Source of the DNA: Planctomycetota bacterium
GTDB taxonomy: Bacteria; Planctomycetota; GCA-002687715; DRQF01
Assembly: GCA_020639295.1 (NCBI GenBank)
Contig: JACKGY010000012.1
Location: 1 to 64,000, forward strand
Direction: 5' to 3'
DNA length: 64,000 nucleotides
The position numbers and the translations under genes were made by a program. Below, one piece after another: positions 1-9,407 of the stretch (position 1 is its first letter; each line of letters begins with the position of its first letter). Below the pieces are notes generated by a model, which saw nothing but the letters and a program-made list of their open reading frames with translations, made no database searches and had not been told where the DNA came from.

Positions 1-36
1 TAAAAGCACGAGGGCGAATGTGAGGGGGATCTTCAT
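1..36 (-). CDS. N-terminus of a secreted protein, cut by the window edge
   Basis: Only the first 12 codons are present, reading MKIPLTFALVLL. A lysine followed by an unbroken hydrophobic stretch is the start of a signal peptide. The start lies 4 bases after the stop of the preceding secreted-protein gene on the same strand, so the two are probably co-transcribed. Nothing can be said about the mature protein. Confidence 0.55.
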   Translation of the reverse strand, partial: MKIPLTFALVLL

Positions 37-40
37 CGCG

Positions 41-1602
41 CTACTCCTTCGAGATCGTCCAAACCAGAGTACTGACGCAGGATCCCGCAGAGATCGGCAG
101 GAAGTCCATTCCCGCGTGTCGCGCATGTGTCATGTCGCGAACCTGGTCGACGAAGTCGATCAAGACGTCGCTCGAGACCGTCGGGTCGTCATAGAAGTGC
201 GGCAGACCGACCGTGCGGTCGTGCGTGGTCGTGACACCGTGAGTGATGTGGAAGGCATAGGCCGGGTCCGGAAAGCAGTGATTCAGATGGTCGATGAGGC
301 CGATGTTGGTCAGCAGTCCTTCGTTCGACCAGGGGCCCGCGGCACCCCAGTGACCGAGATAGAGCTGGACGAAGCCGTCAGGAATGTCCGCGCTGGCGCC
401 CACCACGGACTGCCAGCTCTGCCCGGTCGCGATCGGCGGCGTCCCCGGCATGTAACAGTATGATTGGCTCGCCGGACGGATCCACGAATGGTAGTAGATC
501 GCGGGCGCCGGAGGGCTCGCCTCGCACATGCAATTGACCGGCTTCGGCTCCATCACCGTGTACAAGGATGATTCAGTGAGGCAGTGAGGGGGGAACGGAT
601 GGGCCCTTATCGAGGGGTTCCATGGTGATGGGTACATGACGGTACTCCTCACTGCATCGAACTTGATCCCGCCATTCGTAATGACGACGTCCTGCGGCAT
701 CGGCGGCGCCGCCAGGAAGCTGAAGGGAAGTGGGCCGACCATGTGGTAGCTCGTCGATTCGTGGCGGTTCGGGTTCGGAGCCGTGATCTTCCGCAGGGGA
801 TTGATGAAGGGATTGTCGAGGTGGCTCAGGCAACCGACGTGGTGACTCAGGCTGATACTGGCGTCCCAGTGGTGCAGGCCCTGGGAGTCCGTCTTGCAGC
901 TGAAGTCGGCGTGACCCACGAAATGTACCCGCTCGAACCTGTCGGTCGTTGCCGGGCAGGCGTGGCATGGCGGGACCCAGAATGGCGGTGCAAATTGGCG
1001 ATCGAAGTCGGCGTCACCATTGATGACGTAGCGCCAGACCTGTACGTCGCTTTCCCCGGGCGCGCCAGGAAGGAAGAAGGTACGGGTGTATCGCATGTAG
1101 CTCTCGACCGGTTCGATCGCCATGAAGACGTTGCCGTTGTACTTCAGGTACATCCGGAAGACCCGGTGCTGGTTGCAGGCGTAGAGGTTGAAGAACTGTG
1201 GCACGAAACTCCGGAACTCGAGGTCCACGGTGGTCTGCTGGCTCAGCGTGCAGGCATCGAAGGTCGCGATCTCGACCGGCATCGCCAGGTCAGGCAGATA
1301 GTCCGGTACGTTCGTGAACGCGAGCGACTGGCAGCACTGGGAAACCTGCGGTCCCGTGATCAGACGGAAGAAGTCGTTGCCGGTCGCGCTGCAGGGATAT
1401 GGCGGCTCGGGAAACGGCGCCTGGGGTTCGTTGGACGGGAGGTTGTTCCAGTAGGCCCAGCCACAGGGATAGGTCTGTGCCCGTGCCTCAACCTGGAAGG
1501 ACGCGATCAGTCCGAGATTGAGCAGAGCGACGAGCACTGAGCCGATGAGCCGATGAGCCGATGAGCCGATGAGCCGATGACAGTCCCGGCAAGCTTGGTC
1601 AT
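41..1602 (-). CDS. Secreted Cys-rich protein of unknown function; frame broken in the signal peptide by an 8-bp repeat
   Basis: The best start is the ATG at 1602, preceded by a strong Shine-Dalgarno GGAGGAAGGA. From there the frame reads MTKLAGTVIGSSAHRLIGSS and stops after 31 codons. The long frame, open to a stop at 41, begins within the repeat with a hydrophobic core (VLVALLNLGLIASF) and an ARAQ-type signal peptidase site. Removing one of the five 8-bp repeats at 1538-1580 joins the two into a normal signal peptide and a protein of about 517 residues. The mature part has many Cys, His, Trp and Pro residues and no domain I recognise. Product unknown. The gene is off as sequenced unless the frame is corrected by repeat slippage or the assembly has a copy-number error. 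Confidence 0.7.
1538..1580. repeat. Five tandem copies of the 8-mer TGAGCCGA inside a signal-peptide coding region
   Basis: Five perfect copies occupy 1538-1577, followed by TGA of a sixth. The unit length is not a multiple of three, so each gain or loss of a copy changes the frame of the minus-strand gene that starts at 1602. With four copies the gene is open; with five, as here, it stops early. Simple repeats like this are typical slipped-strand contingency loci, and they are also prone to sequencing error. Confidence 0.85.
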
Positions 1603-1917
1603 GAGCAAGGTCCTTCCTCCGTGGATTCTCTCGCCCCGAGCATCCCGATCCGACATGGATCGAAGGTACCTCGTTGCGGCGCCTGAAGCCGGAGTTTCGC
1701 CTCGCGCGAGGGACGGGGTCAAACAAAAAAAGGAGAACCTGACTCGCGGGCAACCCGAGCACGCAGGCCGATGAGCATGGTGTCGGCCGGCCCCGTTCTC
1801 GGCATGTGAAGCCGAAGAGCCGCACCCTAGGCGACGACGGTTTCTTCCTCGCCCGCTCCATCTGAGGTTCGGGCGGCCGGGTCGGCGCGCGGTCACGAGG
1901 CCGCGCGGGCGCCGAGG
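1603..1917. other. Intergenic region, 315 bases
   Basis: It holds the Shine-Dalgarno of the gene starting at 1602. Just after the stop of the beta-helix gene, at about 1883-1914, is an imperfect GC-rich hairpin (CGGCGCGCGG against CCGCGCGGGCGCCG) that could act as its terminator. No gene is supported, although both long minus-strand frames run through it. Confidence 0.4.
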
Positions 1918-3759
1918 CTATCGGACCTCGTAGGTCACGAGGTTGGTCGGGACGTAGACGCCGGGGGCCTCCTCGATCACGCCCTGCAGCGAGATCGTGA
2001 GCGGGAAGGGGATCGCCGGCCCGGGCGGCGAGGACCAGGGCGTCGGTGTCGACGGCACGAACTCGCCGCAGGGATCCGGGCCGAAGTTGTTGGTGAAGGT
2101 GAACAGGTAGGGAAAGAGCAGGGTGATCATCGGGCAGGGCGCGAAGGCCATGTCGCCGATCCCGAGCGGGACGTTGATGACGTAGGAGAGGCGCGGCCGG
2201 TCCAGAAGCGCGAAGATCGCGAAGGATCGTGGGCCCGAGAGCTGCGGTGGCTGCGCCATGGTGACCACCGCCGTGCTGCCGACCGGCGCCAGGACCCGAC
2301 GATCGAGGCCGCCGGTCGAACCGTTGACGCTCAGGATCGCGAAGGGACCGCCCGCTCCGACGCCGACGCGACCGGCCGCGGCCGGGTGCAGCGCGATGTC
2401 GTGGACCTCGTCGGCGCCCATGTCGGTGTCGCCGAGGACGACTCGGGCTTCGCCATCGATGTCGAGGCCCGGGAGGTTGGCCAGGGTCTGGTCGCCGGCG
2501 TCGATGCAGGGCGAGTCGAGCCGCAGGTGGTAGTCGCCGTTCACGGGATCGACGAAGTTCGCCGGCAGGTCGATGTTGCCGGCGAGGACGAGGTTGGCCG
2601 CGGTGTTCACCTTGAGCCGCGCCGGGTCGAAGTTCGAGTTCTTGAGCGAGACCAGGATCGCGTTGTTGAAGGAGTTGAAGGCGTAGATGTCCTCGCTCCC
2701 GAGGTTGTCCCGCACGATCGAGTTGGCGAGTCGAAGGCCGATGCCGGTACAGATGCCACCGCCCAGGACCGCCCCGTTGTCGACGATGGTGTTGCCCACC
2801 AGGTCGAACTCGTTGGGACCACCCGGGCTGACCCCGGTCTGGTAGATCCCGCCGCCGAGGAATGGGCCACTGTTGCGGGCGATCAGGCAGTTCTCGACCC
2901 TGGTGGTCGTCCCGCTCAGGTAGATGCCGCCACCACCACCAGACGGAGAGCCGGTCCCAGTTGTCACGACGTTGTCGACGATCTCACAGCCGGTGACCGT
3001 GTGCGAGTAGGGGAAGCCATCGGAGAGGTAGAGCCCGGCACCGTCCCCGGAGCTGTTGCCCGCCAGCCGACATTGCGTCATGGTCAGCCTGGAACTCGAC
3101 CACACCCTCACACCACTGCCGACGTTACTTTCTACAACGGAGCGGGAGACGCGCAGGTCGACGACCAAGTTGCCATGGATGCCCTCGCCGAAGTTGTTTC
3201 GAATCTCCGTATCCTCGACGGACACCTTCATTGCTCGATGGACACCGATTCCGCCGCCGCCGCCATAGAGGACGGAACCCTGCAGCGCGCAGTTCTCGAT
3301 CCGGCAGTTCTTGACCTCCAGGTTCGGAAGCGGTTGTGGGATCGGCGAGTAGCCAACGACGGCGATCCCCCCTCCCAGTGACAGGGGATTCGAGGCAGGA
3401 TCGAGCTGAAACAAGGACCCCAACCCGTTCCGGATGGTGAAGCCCTCGATCCGCGTTCCCAGCGGTTCGGAGTTGGCGATCGTGACCACGCTGCCCTGCA
3501 TCTGGCCGTCGAGGATGCTCTGGCCCACCCCAGCGCCCACGATCGAGAGGCCCTTGCCGAGGTAGTCGATCCGCTCAGCGTAGAGGCCCGCCGCGACCAG
3601 GATCGTGTCCCCGGTCGATGCCGCGTTGATCGCCGCCTGAATCGTGGCATGGCTCCCGGGAACGGTGAGCGTCGCCTGCGCCCGGGCCGAGGTCCCGACG
3701 AACACGAGCACGAGGGCGAGCGCAACGAAGACGCTCGTCGCGCCGAGCCGTCGCGACAT
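1918..3759 (-). CDS. Secreted right-handed parallel beta-helix repeat protein
   Basis: 613 residues from the ATG at 3759, chosen because it begins a clear signal peptide (MSRRLGATSVFVALALVLVF, cut near ARAQ). An upstream ATG at 3906 would add 49 Arg-rich residues with no signal character. The mature protein opens with the pattern TIQAAINAASTGDTILVAAGLY, typical of secreted parallel beta-helix and choice-of-anchor-Q proteins, followed by Gly/Asn-rich coils (GGGIYL, GNTIVDNG, CIDAGD). The last 160 residues form a separate beta-rich module (SVNGSTGGLDRRV, VTMAQPP) that recurs at the end of the 847-residue protein at 22949-25492. Likely an extracellular or surface protein; beta-helix proteins often bind or cleave polysaccharide, but no catalytic residues can be assigned. 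Confidence 0.8.
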   Translation of the reverse strand: MSRRLGATSVFVALALVLVFVGTSARAQATLTVPGSHATIQAAINAASTGDTILVAAGLYAERIDYLGKGLSIVGAGVGQSILDGQMQGSVVTIANSEPLGTRIEGFTIRNGLGSLFQLDPASNPLSLGGGIAVVGYSPIPQPLPNLEVKNCRIENCALQGSVLYGGGGGIGVHRAMKVSVEDTEIRNNFGEGIHGNLVVDLRVSRSVVESNVGSGVRVWSSSRLTMTQCRLAGNSSGDGAGLYLSDGFPYSHTVTGCEIVDNVVTTGTGSPSGGGGGIYLSGTTTRVENCLIARNSGPFLGGGIYQTGVSPGGPNEFDLVGNTIVDNGAVLGGGICTGIGLRLANSIVRDNLGSEDIYAFNSFNNAILVSLKNSNFDPARLKVNTAANLVLAGNIDLPANFVDPVNGDYHLRLDSPCIDAGDQTLANLPGLDIDGEARVVLGDTDMGADEVHDIALHPAAAGRVGVGAGGPFAILSVNGSTGGLDRRVLAPVGSTAVVTMAQPPQLSGPRSFAIFALLDRPRLSYVINVPLGIGDMAFAPCPMITLLFPYLFTFTNNFGPDPCGEFVPSTPTPWSSPPGPAIPFPLTISLQGVIEEAPGVYVPTNLVTYEVR

Positions 3760-4438
3760 CCCATGCCATGGTGTCGACGCCGGAGCCCGACGAGAACGGC
3801 CGCTCGCGAAGCCGGGATCGTCCGGGCGGCGCCGACCGGCGGTGGGTGATGCGTGGCGACGCCGATGCGTCGATCGGTCGCTGCAGGTTCCGTCGATGAC
3901 GGCCATGAGCCCCTTCCTTCGTCGTTCATCCTGCCGACGTCGCCAACCTGACCCGGTCTCGATCGTGGCGACCCGGCGCTGCGCCCGAGCTGCGAGTGTC
4001 GCCGCGGCGTCGGGCGGCGGTCAAGCGGAAAGGACGGGCCCCGAGGCCGCGGCCCTCGAGTCAGCCGCGGTGATCGGCACCGACTACGAAAGGCGAGCTC
4101 CCGGGGATGGCATCGGGGCAGGATGGCTCGAGCGCAGCGCGCGAGCCGTGAGATCGTCGGGACGAAACGGCGCGTAATTCTCCGGCTGCGCCATCATGTC
4201 GCGGAGCGCGACGTATCGGATCCTGGCGCTGAGCGGGCGATCGACGATCGGCCCGCCCACCAGCGACGGCCGAGTGCGCGGCAGGTCGTTCCCCAGCCGG
4301 AATCAACGGGTCCAGGTCATGGAGCGCAGCCGAGACGAAGCGTCTCGGCCCGAGGTCGTCGCGTTCTCGACGCTCCGAGACGTGACGGTCGCCGCCCGGG
4401 CTCCGTCGACTCCCGGCGCCACCACGCGGAGTTGCGTC
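3760..4438. other. Divergent intergenic region, 679 bases
   Basis: It separates the divergently transcribed beta-helix and LamG genes and must hold both promoters. The only site I can place is GGAG at about 4427-4430, the probable ribosome binding site of the gene starting at 4439. Open frames here are Arg-rich, have no recognisable domain and look like GC-rich shadows. Confidence 0.4.
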
Positions 4439-6547
4439 ATGAAGCGTCTCACCACCCTGATCGCCGGTCTGATCCTCGGCGGCCTCGTCCTCGCGGCCGG
4501 GCTCGAGGGCCAGGTACCGGATCTCCTCTATCTCCCCTTCAACGAGGGCAGCGGCAGCAGCACCGCCGACGGGGCCCTGCCGGGCCTCGGTCTCGCGCCG
4601 ACGCTCGTCGGTCAGGCGGGCTGGGACGCCACGCCCATGCTGGGCGCCTCGGCCCTGCTGATGCCCGCGGGTGTCACCAGCGGCGACCAGGTGCAGACCA
4701 ACCAGCCCTTCGCGCTCTCGGGGAGCTGGACCCTCGAGTTCTGGTTCCGCAACGACGACGCGGCCTCGACCACGCGCTACATCCTCGGCGACGCCAGCGC
4801 CGGCTCCTTCCGCTGCTACAAGTCGGGCGCGAGTCCGGCCAGCGTGATCCTCGCCGGCACCGGCGTCAGCTCCTTGACCCTGACCGCGGCGGCGCCTCTG
4901 GGCCAGTGGGTGCACGTGGCCTTCGTCTACGACGACCTCGGCCTGGAGCTGAACGGCTACGTCGACGGCGTCTTCGCCGGGATGAAGAAGCAGGCGGCCA
5001 ACCTCGCCTTCAGCGGCACGGCGGCGAGCGGCCTCCTGATCGGCGGCTACTCGACCAGCAGCCGGATGATCGGCGGTCTCGACGAGCTGCGCCTCTACTC
5101 CTGGGCCCGCAGCGCCGACGAGATCGACCGCGAGCGCTCCCTGGAACTGAGCGGTCAGGTCGCCGACCTCGGCATCGTCGCCCTGCAGGCGCCGGTCGAC
5201 TCGACCGGCTGCGATCCGCTCGGCGCGGCCGAGAGCATCGTCATGCTGGTCCGCAACGTCGGCAGCTCGACCCTCGCGGCCGGCACGCCGATCGTCGCCT
5301 CCTACGCGATCGACGGCGCGGCGCCGGTCGTCGAGACCTTCACCCTGCCGGGCGCGGTGGCCTTGAGCGACACCCTGCCGCTCACCTTCGCGCTGGGCGG
5401 CGACCTGTCGGCGGCCGGGCCCCACACCATCGTGCTGGGCTGCGCCACCGGCGGCGATCTCAACGGGGTGAACGACGTCCTGACCGCGAGCGTCCGCAGC
5501 GGCGGCGACCTGACCATCGCCAGCTTCCCCTGGCTCGAGAACTTCGACGCCAGCGCCGCCATCAACACCACCCAGCCGCCACCGGGCTGGAAGCAGGACC
5601 AGAACGACGCCAGCGGCACCGACTCCGACTGGTACTTCCGCAGCGGCGCCACCGCGTCCGCCAACACCGGTCCGACCAGCGACTACAGCAGCGGCGCCGG
5701 CTTCTATGCCTACGTCGAGGATTCGACCGGCAACTTCGCGCAGGTGAACCTGATCACGCCCTGCCTCGACCTCGGCCCGCTGGCCCACCCGCGCCTGCAG
5801 TTCGCGCTGCACAGCATGAACGGCTCGACCAGCGGTCCGACCGTGAACGAGAACTTCCTCTCGGTCGATCTCATCGTCTACCCGGGCGGCCTGGTGACGG
5901 CGGACGCGCTCGGTCCGATCGGTGATCTCGGCGCCAGCTGGAGCCTGCAGGCCCTCGACCTCGCCGCCTTCGCCGGGCAGACGATCCAGCTGGTCTTCCG
6001 CGGCCGCAGCGATGGCGGCAGCTTCACTCACGACATCGCGATCGACGACGTCGGCGTCTTCGAGGGTCAGGTCTCGATCGGCCAGGCGCCGCGCGCCGGT
6101 CTCGCCGTCTTCGACCTGAACGGAGCGCTGAGCCCGAACCAGGGCCCGGTCGCCTCCGGCGACCAGGGTCCCTACCAGGCCCTGGCCACCGCCGGCGGCC
6201 CCTTCCTCCTCGGCTTCGAGGGCGAGCCCGGTCAGCCGATCCTGCTGCTCTTCGGCGCGGCGAATCCGCGGGCGGCGACCTACCCGGGCGGCATCGGCCA
6301 GTTCGACATCGGCGGTGCGGTGGACGCCTTCGGGATCCCCCTCGGCCTGCAGGTGGTCGCCGACGGCTTCCGCCCCTGGCACCTGCTCTGGGCGATCTTC
6401 AACACCGGCCCGAGCGGCAGCCTCGCCCTGTCCTTCAGCGCGCCACCGCTCCCCCCCGGTCCGCACGGCGCCCTCCAGGCGGTCCTCGGCACCAGCCAGC
6501 CCTTCGCCGTCGCCCTCAGCAACTCGGTGGAGATGACCTTCTTCTGA
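4439..6547 (+). CDS. Secreted LamG-domain protein with a MAM-like jelly roll and IGQxDIGG C-terminal module
   Basis: 702 residues from the ATG at 4439, which begins a signal peptide (MKRLTTLIAGLILGGLVLAA). Residues about 25-240 form a LamG/concanavalin-like lectin fold, recognisable from LLYLPFNEGSG, WTLEFWFRND, GQWVHVAFVYDD and a closing GLDELRLYSWARS. A CARDB-like section follows (LVRNVGSSTLAAGTPI), then a MAM-like jelly roll (ITPCLDLG, QLVFRGRSDGG, IAIDDVGVFEG). The final 150 residues (PRAGLAVFDLNGA, IGQFDIGG, LSNSVEMTFF) match the ends of the proteins at 51012-52970 and 52967-55030. Predicted extracellular; ligand unknown. Confidence 0.82.
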   Translation: MKRLTTLIAGLILGGLVLAAGLEGQVPDLLYLPFNEGSGSSTADGALPGLGLAPTLVGQAGWDATPMLGASALLMPAGVTSGDQVQTNQPFALSGSWTLEFWFRNDDAASTTRYILGDASAGSFRCYKSGASPASVILAGTGVSSLTLTAAAPLGQWVHVAFVYDDLGLELNGYVDGVFAGMKKQAANLAFSGTAASGLLIGGYSTSSRMIGGLDELRLYSWARSADEIDRERSLELSGQVADLGIVALQAPVDSTGCDPLGAAESIVMLVRNVGSSTLAAGTPIVASYAIDGAAPVVETFTLPGAVALSDTLPLTFALGGDLSAAGPHTIVLGCATGGDLNGVNDVLTASVRSGGDLTIASFPWLENFDASAAINTTQPPPGWKQDQNDASGTDSDWYFRSGATASANTGPTSDYSSGAGFYAYVEDSTGNFAQVNLITPCLDLGPLAHPRLQFALHSMNGSTSGPTVNENFLSVDLIVYPGGLVTADALGPIGDLGASWSLQALDLAAFAGQTIQLVFRGRSDGGSFTHDIAIDDVGVFEGQVSIGQAPRAGLAVFDLNGALSPNQGPVASGDQGPYQALATAGGPFLLGFEGEPGQPILLLFGAANPRAATYPGGIGQFDIGGAVDAFGIPLGLQVVADGFRPWHLLWAIFNTGPSGSLALSFSAPPLPPGPHGALQAVLGTSQPFAVALSNSVEMTFF

Positions 6548-6614
6548 TCCCGGCGAAGATCCCCGATCCTCCTTCGCCACCCGGGGCGTCGAGCCTCCGC
6601 TCGGCGCCCCACCT

Positions 6615-7203
6615 TCAGGCGCCCTGGTCAAGCCGTCGCAGATTGTTCTCGATCGCCTTCGTGTGCGGATGGTCGGCGCCCCAGACCCGCCGCGCCGGTT
6701 CGAGCGCCGCGGCCCAGAGGCCGCGAGGCGCCGGCGAGATCGCCCTGGGCCCGGAGGGTATGGGCCAGGTTGTTCATGCTGGTGAGGGTCAGGGGATGCT
6801 CCGGGCCCAGCAGCCGCGTGCGGGCCGCCAGCACCGCCTCCTGGAGCTCGCGGGCGCCCTCGAGATCGCCCTGGGCCCGGAGGGTCAGGGCCAGGTTGTT
6901 CATGCTGGTGAGGGTATCGGGATGCTCCGGGCCCAGCAGCCGCGTGCAGGCCGCCAGCACCGCCTCCTGGAGGCCGCGGGCGCCCTCGAGATCGCCCTGG
7001 GCCCGGAGGGTCGAGGCCAGGTTGTTCATGCTGGTGAGGGTATCAGGATGCTCCGGGCCCAGCAGCCGCGTGCAGGCCGCCAGCTCCGCCTCATGGAGAC
7101 CGCGAGCGCCCTCGAGATCGCCCTGGGCCCGGAGGGTCAGGGCCAGGTTGTTCATGCTGGTGAGGGTATCGGGATGTTCCGGGACCCAGCAGCCGCGTGC
7201 GGG
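6615..7203 (-). pseudogene. Displaced C-terminal TPR tract of the TIR-NB-ARC protein
   Basis: Directly after the stop of the TIR gene, the same 42-residue TPR repeat (GDLEGARGL, GPEHPDTLTSMNNLA) continues in another frame to about 6730. It then returns to the original frame and ends with a natural last repeat and the stop LRRLDQGA at 6615. Compared with neighbouring copies, single extra bases lie at 7201-7204 (GGGG for GGG), 7181-7184 (GGGA for GGC or GGA) and about 6725-6728. Removing all three gives one open frame of about 929 residues over 6615-9407. This is either a recently damaged gene or homopolymer sequencing error. Confidence 0.7.
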
Positions 7204-7625
7204 GCCGCCAGCACCGCCTCCTCGAGGCCGCAGGCGCCCTCGAGATCGCCCTGGTCCTGGAGGGTCAGGGCCAGGTTGTTCATGCTGGTGAGGGTATCGG
7301 GATGTTCCGGACCCAGCAGCCGCGTGCGGGCCGCCAGCACCGCCTCCTCGAGGCCGCGAGCGCCCTCGAGATCGCCCTGGTCCTGGAGGGTCAGGGCCAG
7401 GTTGTTCATGCTGGTGAGGGTATCGGGATGCTCCGGGCCCTGCAGCCGCGTGCGGGCCGCCAGCACCGCCTCCTCGAGGCCGCGAGCGCCCTCGAGATCG
7501 CCCTGGGCCCGGAGGGTCTGGGCCAGGTTGTTCATGCTGGTGAGGGTATCGGGATGCTCCGGGCCCTGCAGCCGCGTGCGGGCCGCCAGCACCGCCTCCT
7601 CGAGGCCGCGAGCGCCCCATAGGTC
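6650..7625. repeat. About eight near-identical 126-bp tandem repeats encoding TPR units
   Basis: The repeats encode successive copies of a 42-residue kinesin-light-chain-like TPR on the minus strand, with core SMNNLAxTLRAQGDLEGARGL followed by GPEHPDTLT. Identity between neighbours is very high at the DNA level, including synonymous positions, which points to recent duplication or gene conversion. It also makes the tract prone to copy-number change and misassembly. Confidence 0.85.
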
Positions 7626-9407
7626 ACCACGCCGGTTTCCCAGGAAGAACGCGAGCCGGGCCATGAAGTTCAGGGGCGTTCGATCGCTTGGCGGGTCCTC
7701 CCTGGCGAGGCGCTCGGCCAGGGGTCGAGCCTGGCCTTCGAGGCGGTCGGCGAGCGGCCAGGTCTCCGGTTCGCCGGAGGGGAAGGCGGCGACCACCAGG
7801 GCCTGGGCCGCGGCCGCGCGCTCGGCGCGCTGCTCGCGGAGGGTGACGCGGATGACCTCCTGCAGCAGGCGATGGATGGAGAGGGTCCTCGAGCCGGGAT
7901 CGAAGTCCACCAGCGAACCCCGTTCGAGGACGCCCAGGGCTTCGGCCAGGGCGATCTCGGCCCCGTCTTCCGCGATGGCGCGGGCGAGGGCCGTCTCGGG
8001 CCCGGTCTCGGCCAGATGCGCGAAGAGTTCCAAGGGGATGCCCTCGGGCTCGAGAAAGGCGCAGAGTTCCATGAGCTGGGCCGCGGCCGGATGGTGCTCG
8101 CCCAGATCCTCGACCTGCAGGAGCCAGGTGGAACCCACCGTCGCCAGCTCGCCGGTGCCGGTCCTGGTCTCGTAGCGGTCGTCCACGCCCCGGTCGAGCA
8201 GGTCGAGCTTCTTCCGGGACAGGGCGTCCCGGTAGGCCTCGAGGCTGATCGCCTGCTTCTCGCGCAGGTAGGCCGCCGCCTGGGCGAGCGCGAGGGGGAG
8301 CCGACCGAGTTCCTCCACCAGGGCCTCGAGCTGACGCTCGTCCTCGGCCACCAGGACCCGCCCGCAGCCCTGGCGCAGGAAGTCCAGGGCCTCCTCCACG
8401 GACCAGAGCCCGAGCAGGATGGGGCCGCCGGTGAGAATGCTGCTGGGGAAGTGACGTTCACGCGAGGTGAGGAGGACCGCGCCCCCGAGCGGACCGGCGA
8501 AGAGCGCCTTGAGCAGCTTCGGCTCGTCGGCGTTGTCGATGACGAGCAACCAGCCCCGGTGCTGGCCGAGAGCGCGGCGCAGCGCTTCCGGCAGGTCCTC
8601 GGGTGGCCGGTCCTCGAGCGCCAGGCCGAAGACCCTGCCCAGCCGGCGCAGGGAATCGACGAGACTCGCCTCGTTCTCGGCGGCCAGCCAGAAGACCGCG
8701 CTGTAGTCCCGCTCATGGCGATAGGCGTACTCGACCGCGAGCTGGGTTTTGCCGATGCCGCCGAGCCCCGCGATCGCCTCCACCTGGCCCGGCGCCTCGA
8801 CCGGGCTGATCGCGACGCGGCCGTCGCCGCCGAGCCGTCGCGCGATTTCGTCGAGTTCCGAGACGCGCCCCTCGAAGAGCGGGTTGCGCCCGAAGGGGAC
8901 CTTGAAGATGCGACCGGGGAAGGCCGTCGGAACCGTCGCGGTGATCGGCGCCGCCGAGGGCGAGCCGGGGAAAGGCTGGCGAACCCGCGCGTGGTCATCG
9001 GCCAGCCGGAGTTCACGCAGGAGCGTCGCTCGCGCCTCGGTCTCGCTCTGACCGAAGAGACTCCGCCAGACGATGGGCGCGTAGAGGTCGGGGAGAGTGA
9101 AGCGGTCCACCATCAGGGGCAACAGGCGCGACTCGCCCAGCAGGCGCTCACGCACGACCGCGGCTTCCCACTCCAGGGTCGCGAAGGCGGACTTGAAGTA
9201 GGGCTCGCTCAGGACGGCGATCATCCGCTCGGCCCGGTCGAAGGCCTCCGCCATCTGGGCCATGAAGCTCCGACCGGCCCCGAAGTCGGCGAACTGGACG
9301 ATGGTGCTGAAACCGGCCGTCTTCAGCTCCTGGTCGATCCAGCGCGCCCAGGCCTCGTCGACCTTGGTGTAGCTGATGAAGAAGTCGTACTTCGGGTCGG
9401 CCGCCAT
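7152..9407 (-). CDS. TIR-NB-ARC-TPR protein (NLR-like), probable anti-phage defence or signalling ATPase
   Basis: 751 residues as sequenced, starting at 9407 behind GAGAGGATCTC. Residues 5-135 are a TIR domain (YDFFISYTKVDEAWARW, then SEPYFKSAFATLEWEAAV); E79 sits where NAD-cleaving TIRs keep their catalytic Glu. Residues about 175-480 are an NB-ARC/STAND ATPase: FEGRVSELDEI, Walker A GLGGIGKTQ (214-222), Walker B LLVIDNAD (287-294), LLTSRE, and LGRLPLALAQAAAYLRE. From about 575, TPR repeats follow; the frame is lost in the fourth. In bacterial TIR-NLR proteins the repeats sense an invader, the ATPase oligomerises and TIR cleaves NAD+; that role here is inferred. No partner genes adjoin it. 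Confidence 0.85.
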   Translation of the reverse strand: MAADPKYDFFISYTKVDEAWARWIDQELKTAGFSTIVQFADFGAGRSFMAQMAEAFDRAERMIAVLSEPYFKSAFATLEWEAAVVRERLLGESRLLPLMVDRFTLPDLYAPIVWRSLFGQSETEARATLLRELRLADDHARVRQPFPGSPSAAPITATVPTAFPGRIFKVPFGRNPLFEGRVSELDEIARRLGGDGRVAISPVEAPGQVEAIAGLGGIGKTQLAVEYAYRHERDYSAVFWLAAENEASLVDSLRRLGRVFGLALEDRPPEDLPEALRRALGQHRGWLLVIDNADEPKLLKALFAGPLGGAVLLTSRERHFPSSILTGGPILLGLWSVEEALDFLRQGCGRVLVAEDERQLEALVEELGRLPLALAQAAAYLREKQAISLEAYRDALSRKKLDLLDRGVDDRYETRTGTGELATVGSTWLLQVEDLGEHHPAAAQLMELCAFLEPEGIPLELFAHLAETGPETALARAIAEDGAEIALAEALGVLERGSLVDFDPGSRTLSIHRLLQEVIRVTLREQRAERAAAAQALVVAAFPSGEPETWPLADRLEGQARPLAERLAREDPPSDRTPLNFMARLAFFLGNRRGDLWGARGLEEAVLAARTRLQGPEHPDTLTSMNNLAQTLRAQGDLEGARGLEEAVLAARTRLQGPEHPDTLTSMNNLALTLQDQGDLEGARGLEEAVLAARTRLLGPEHPDTLTSMNNLALTLQDQGDLEGACGLEEAVLAAPHAAAGSRNIPIPSPA

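Noticed and set aside
3760..4438. Small coding genes in the 679-base divergent gap
   Set aside because: Only Arg-rich frames without a start context or domain.
6650..7625. Regular repeats considered as a CRISPR array
   Set aside because: The period is 126 bases with no unique spacers, and the repeats translate into TPR units.
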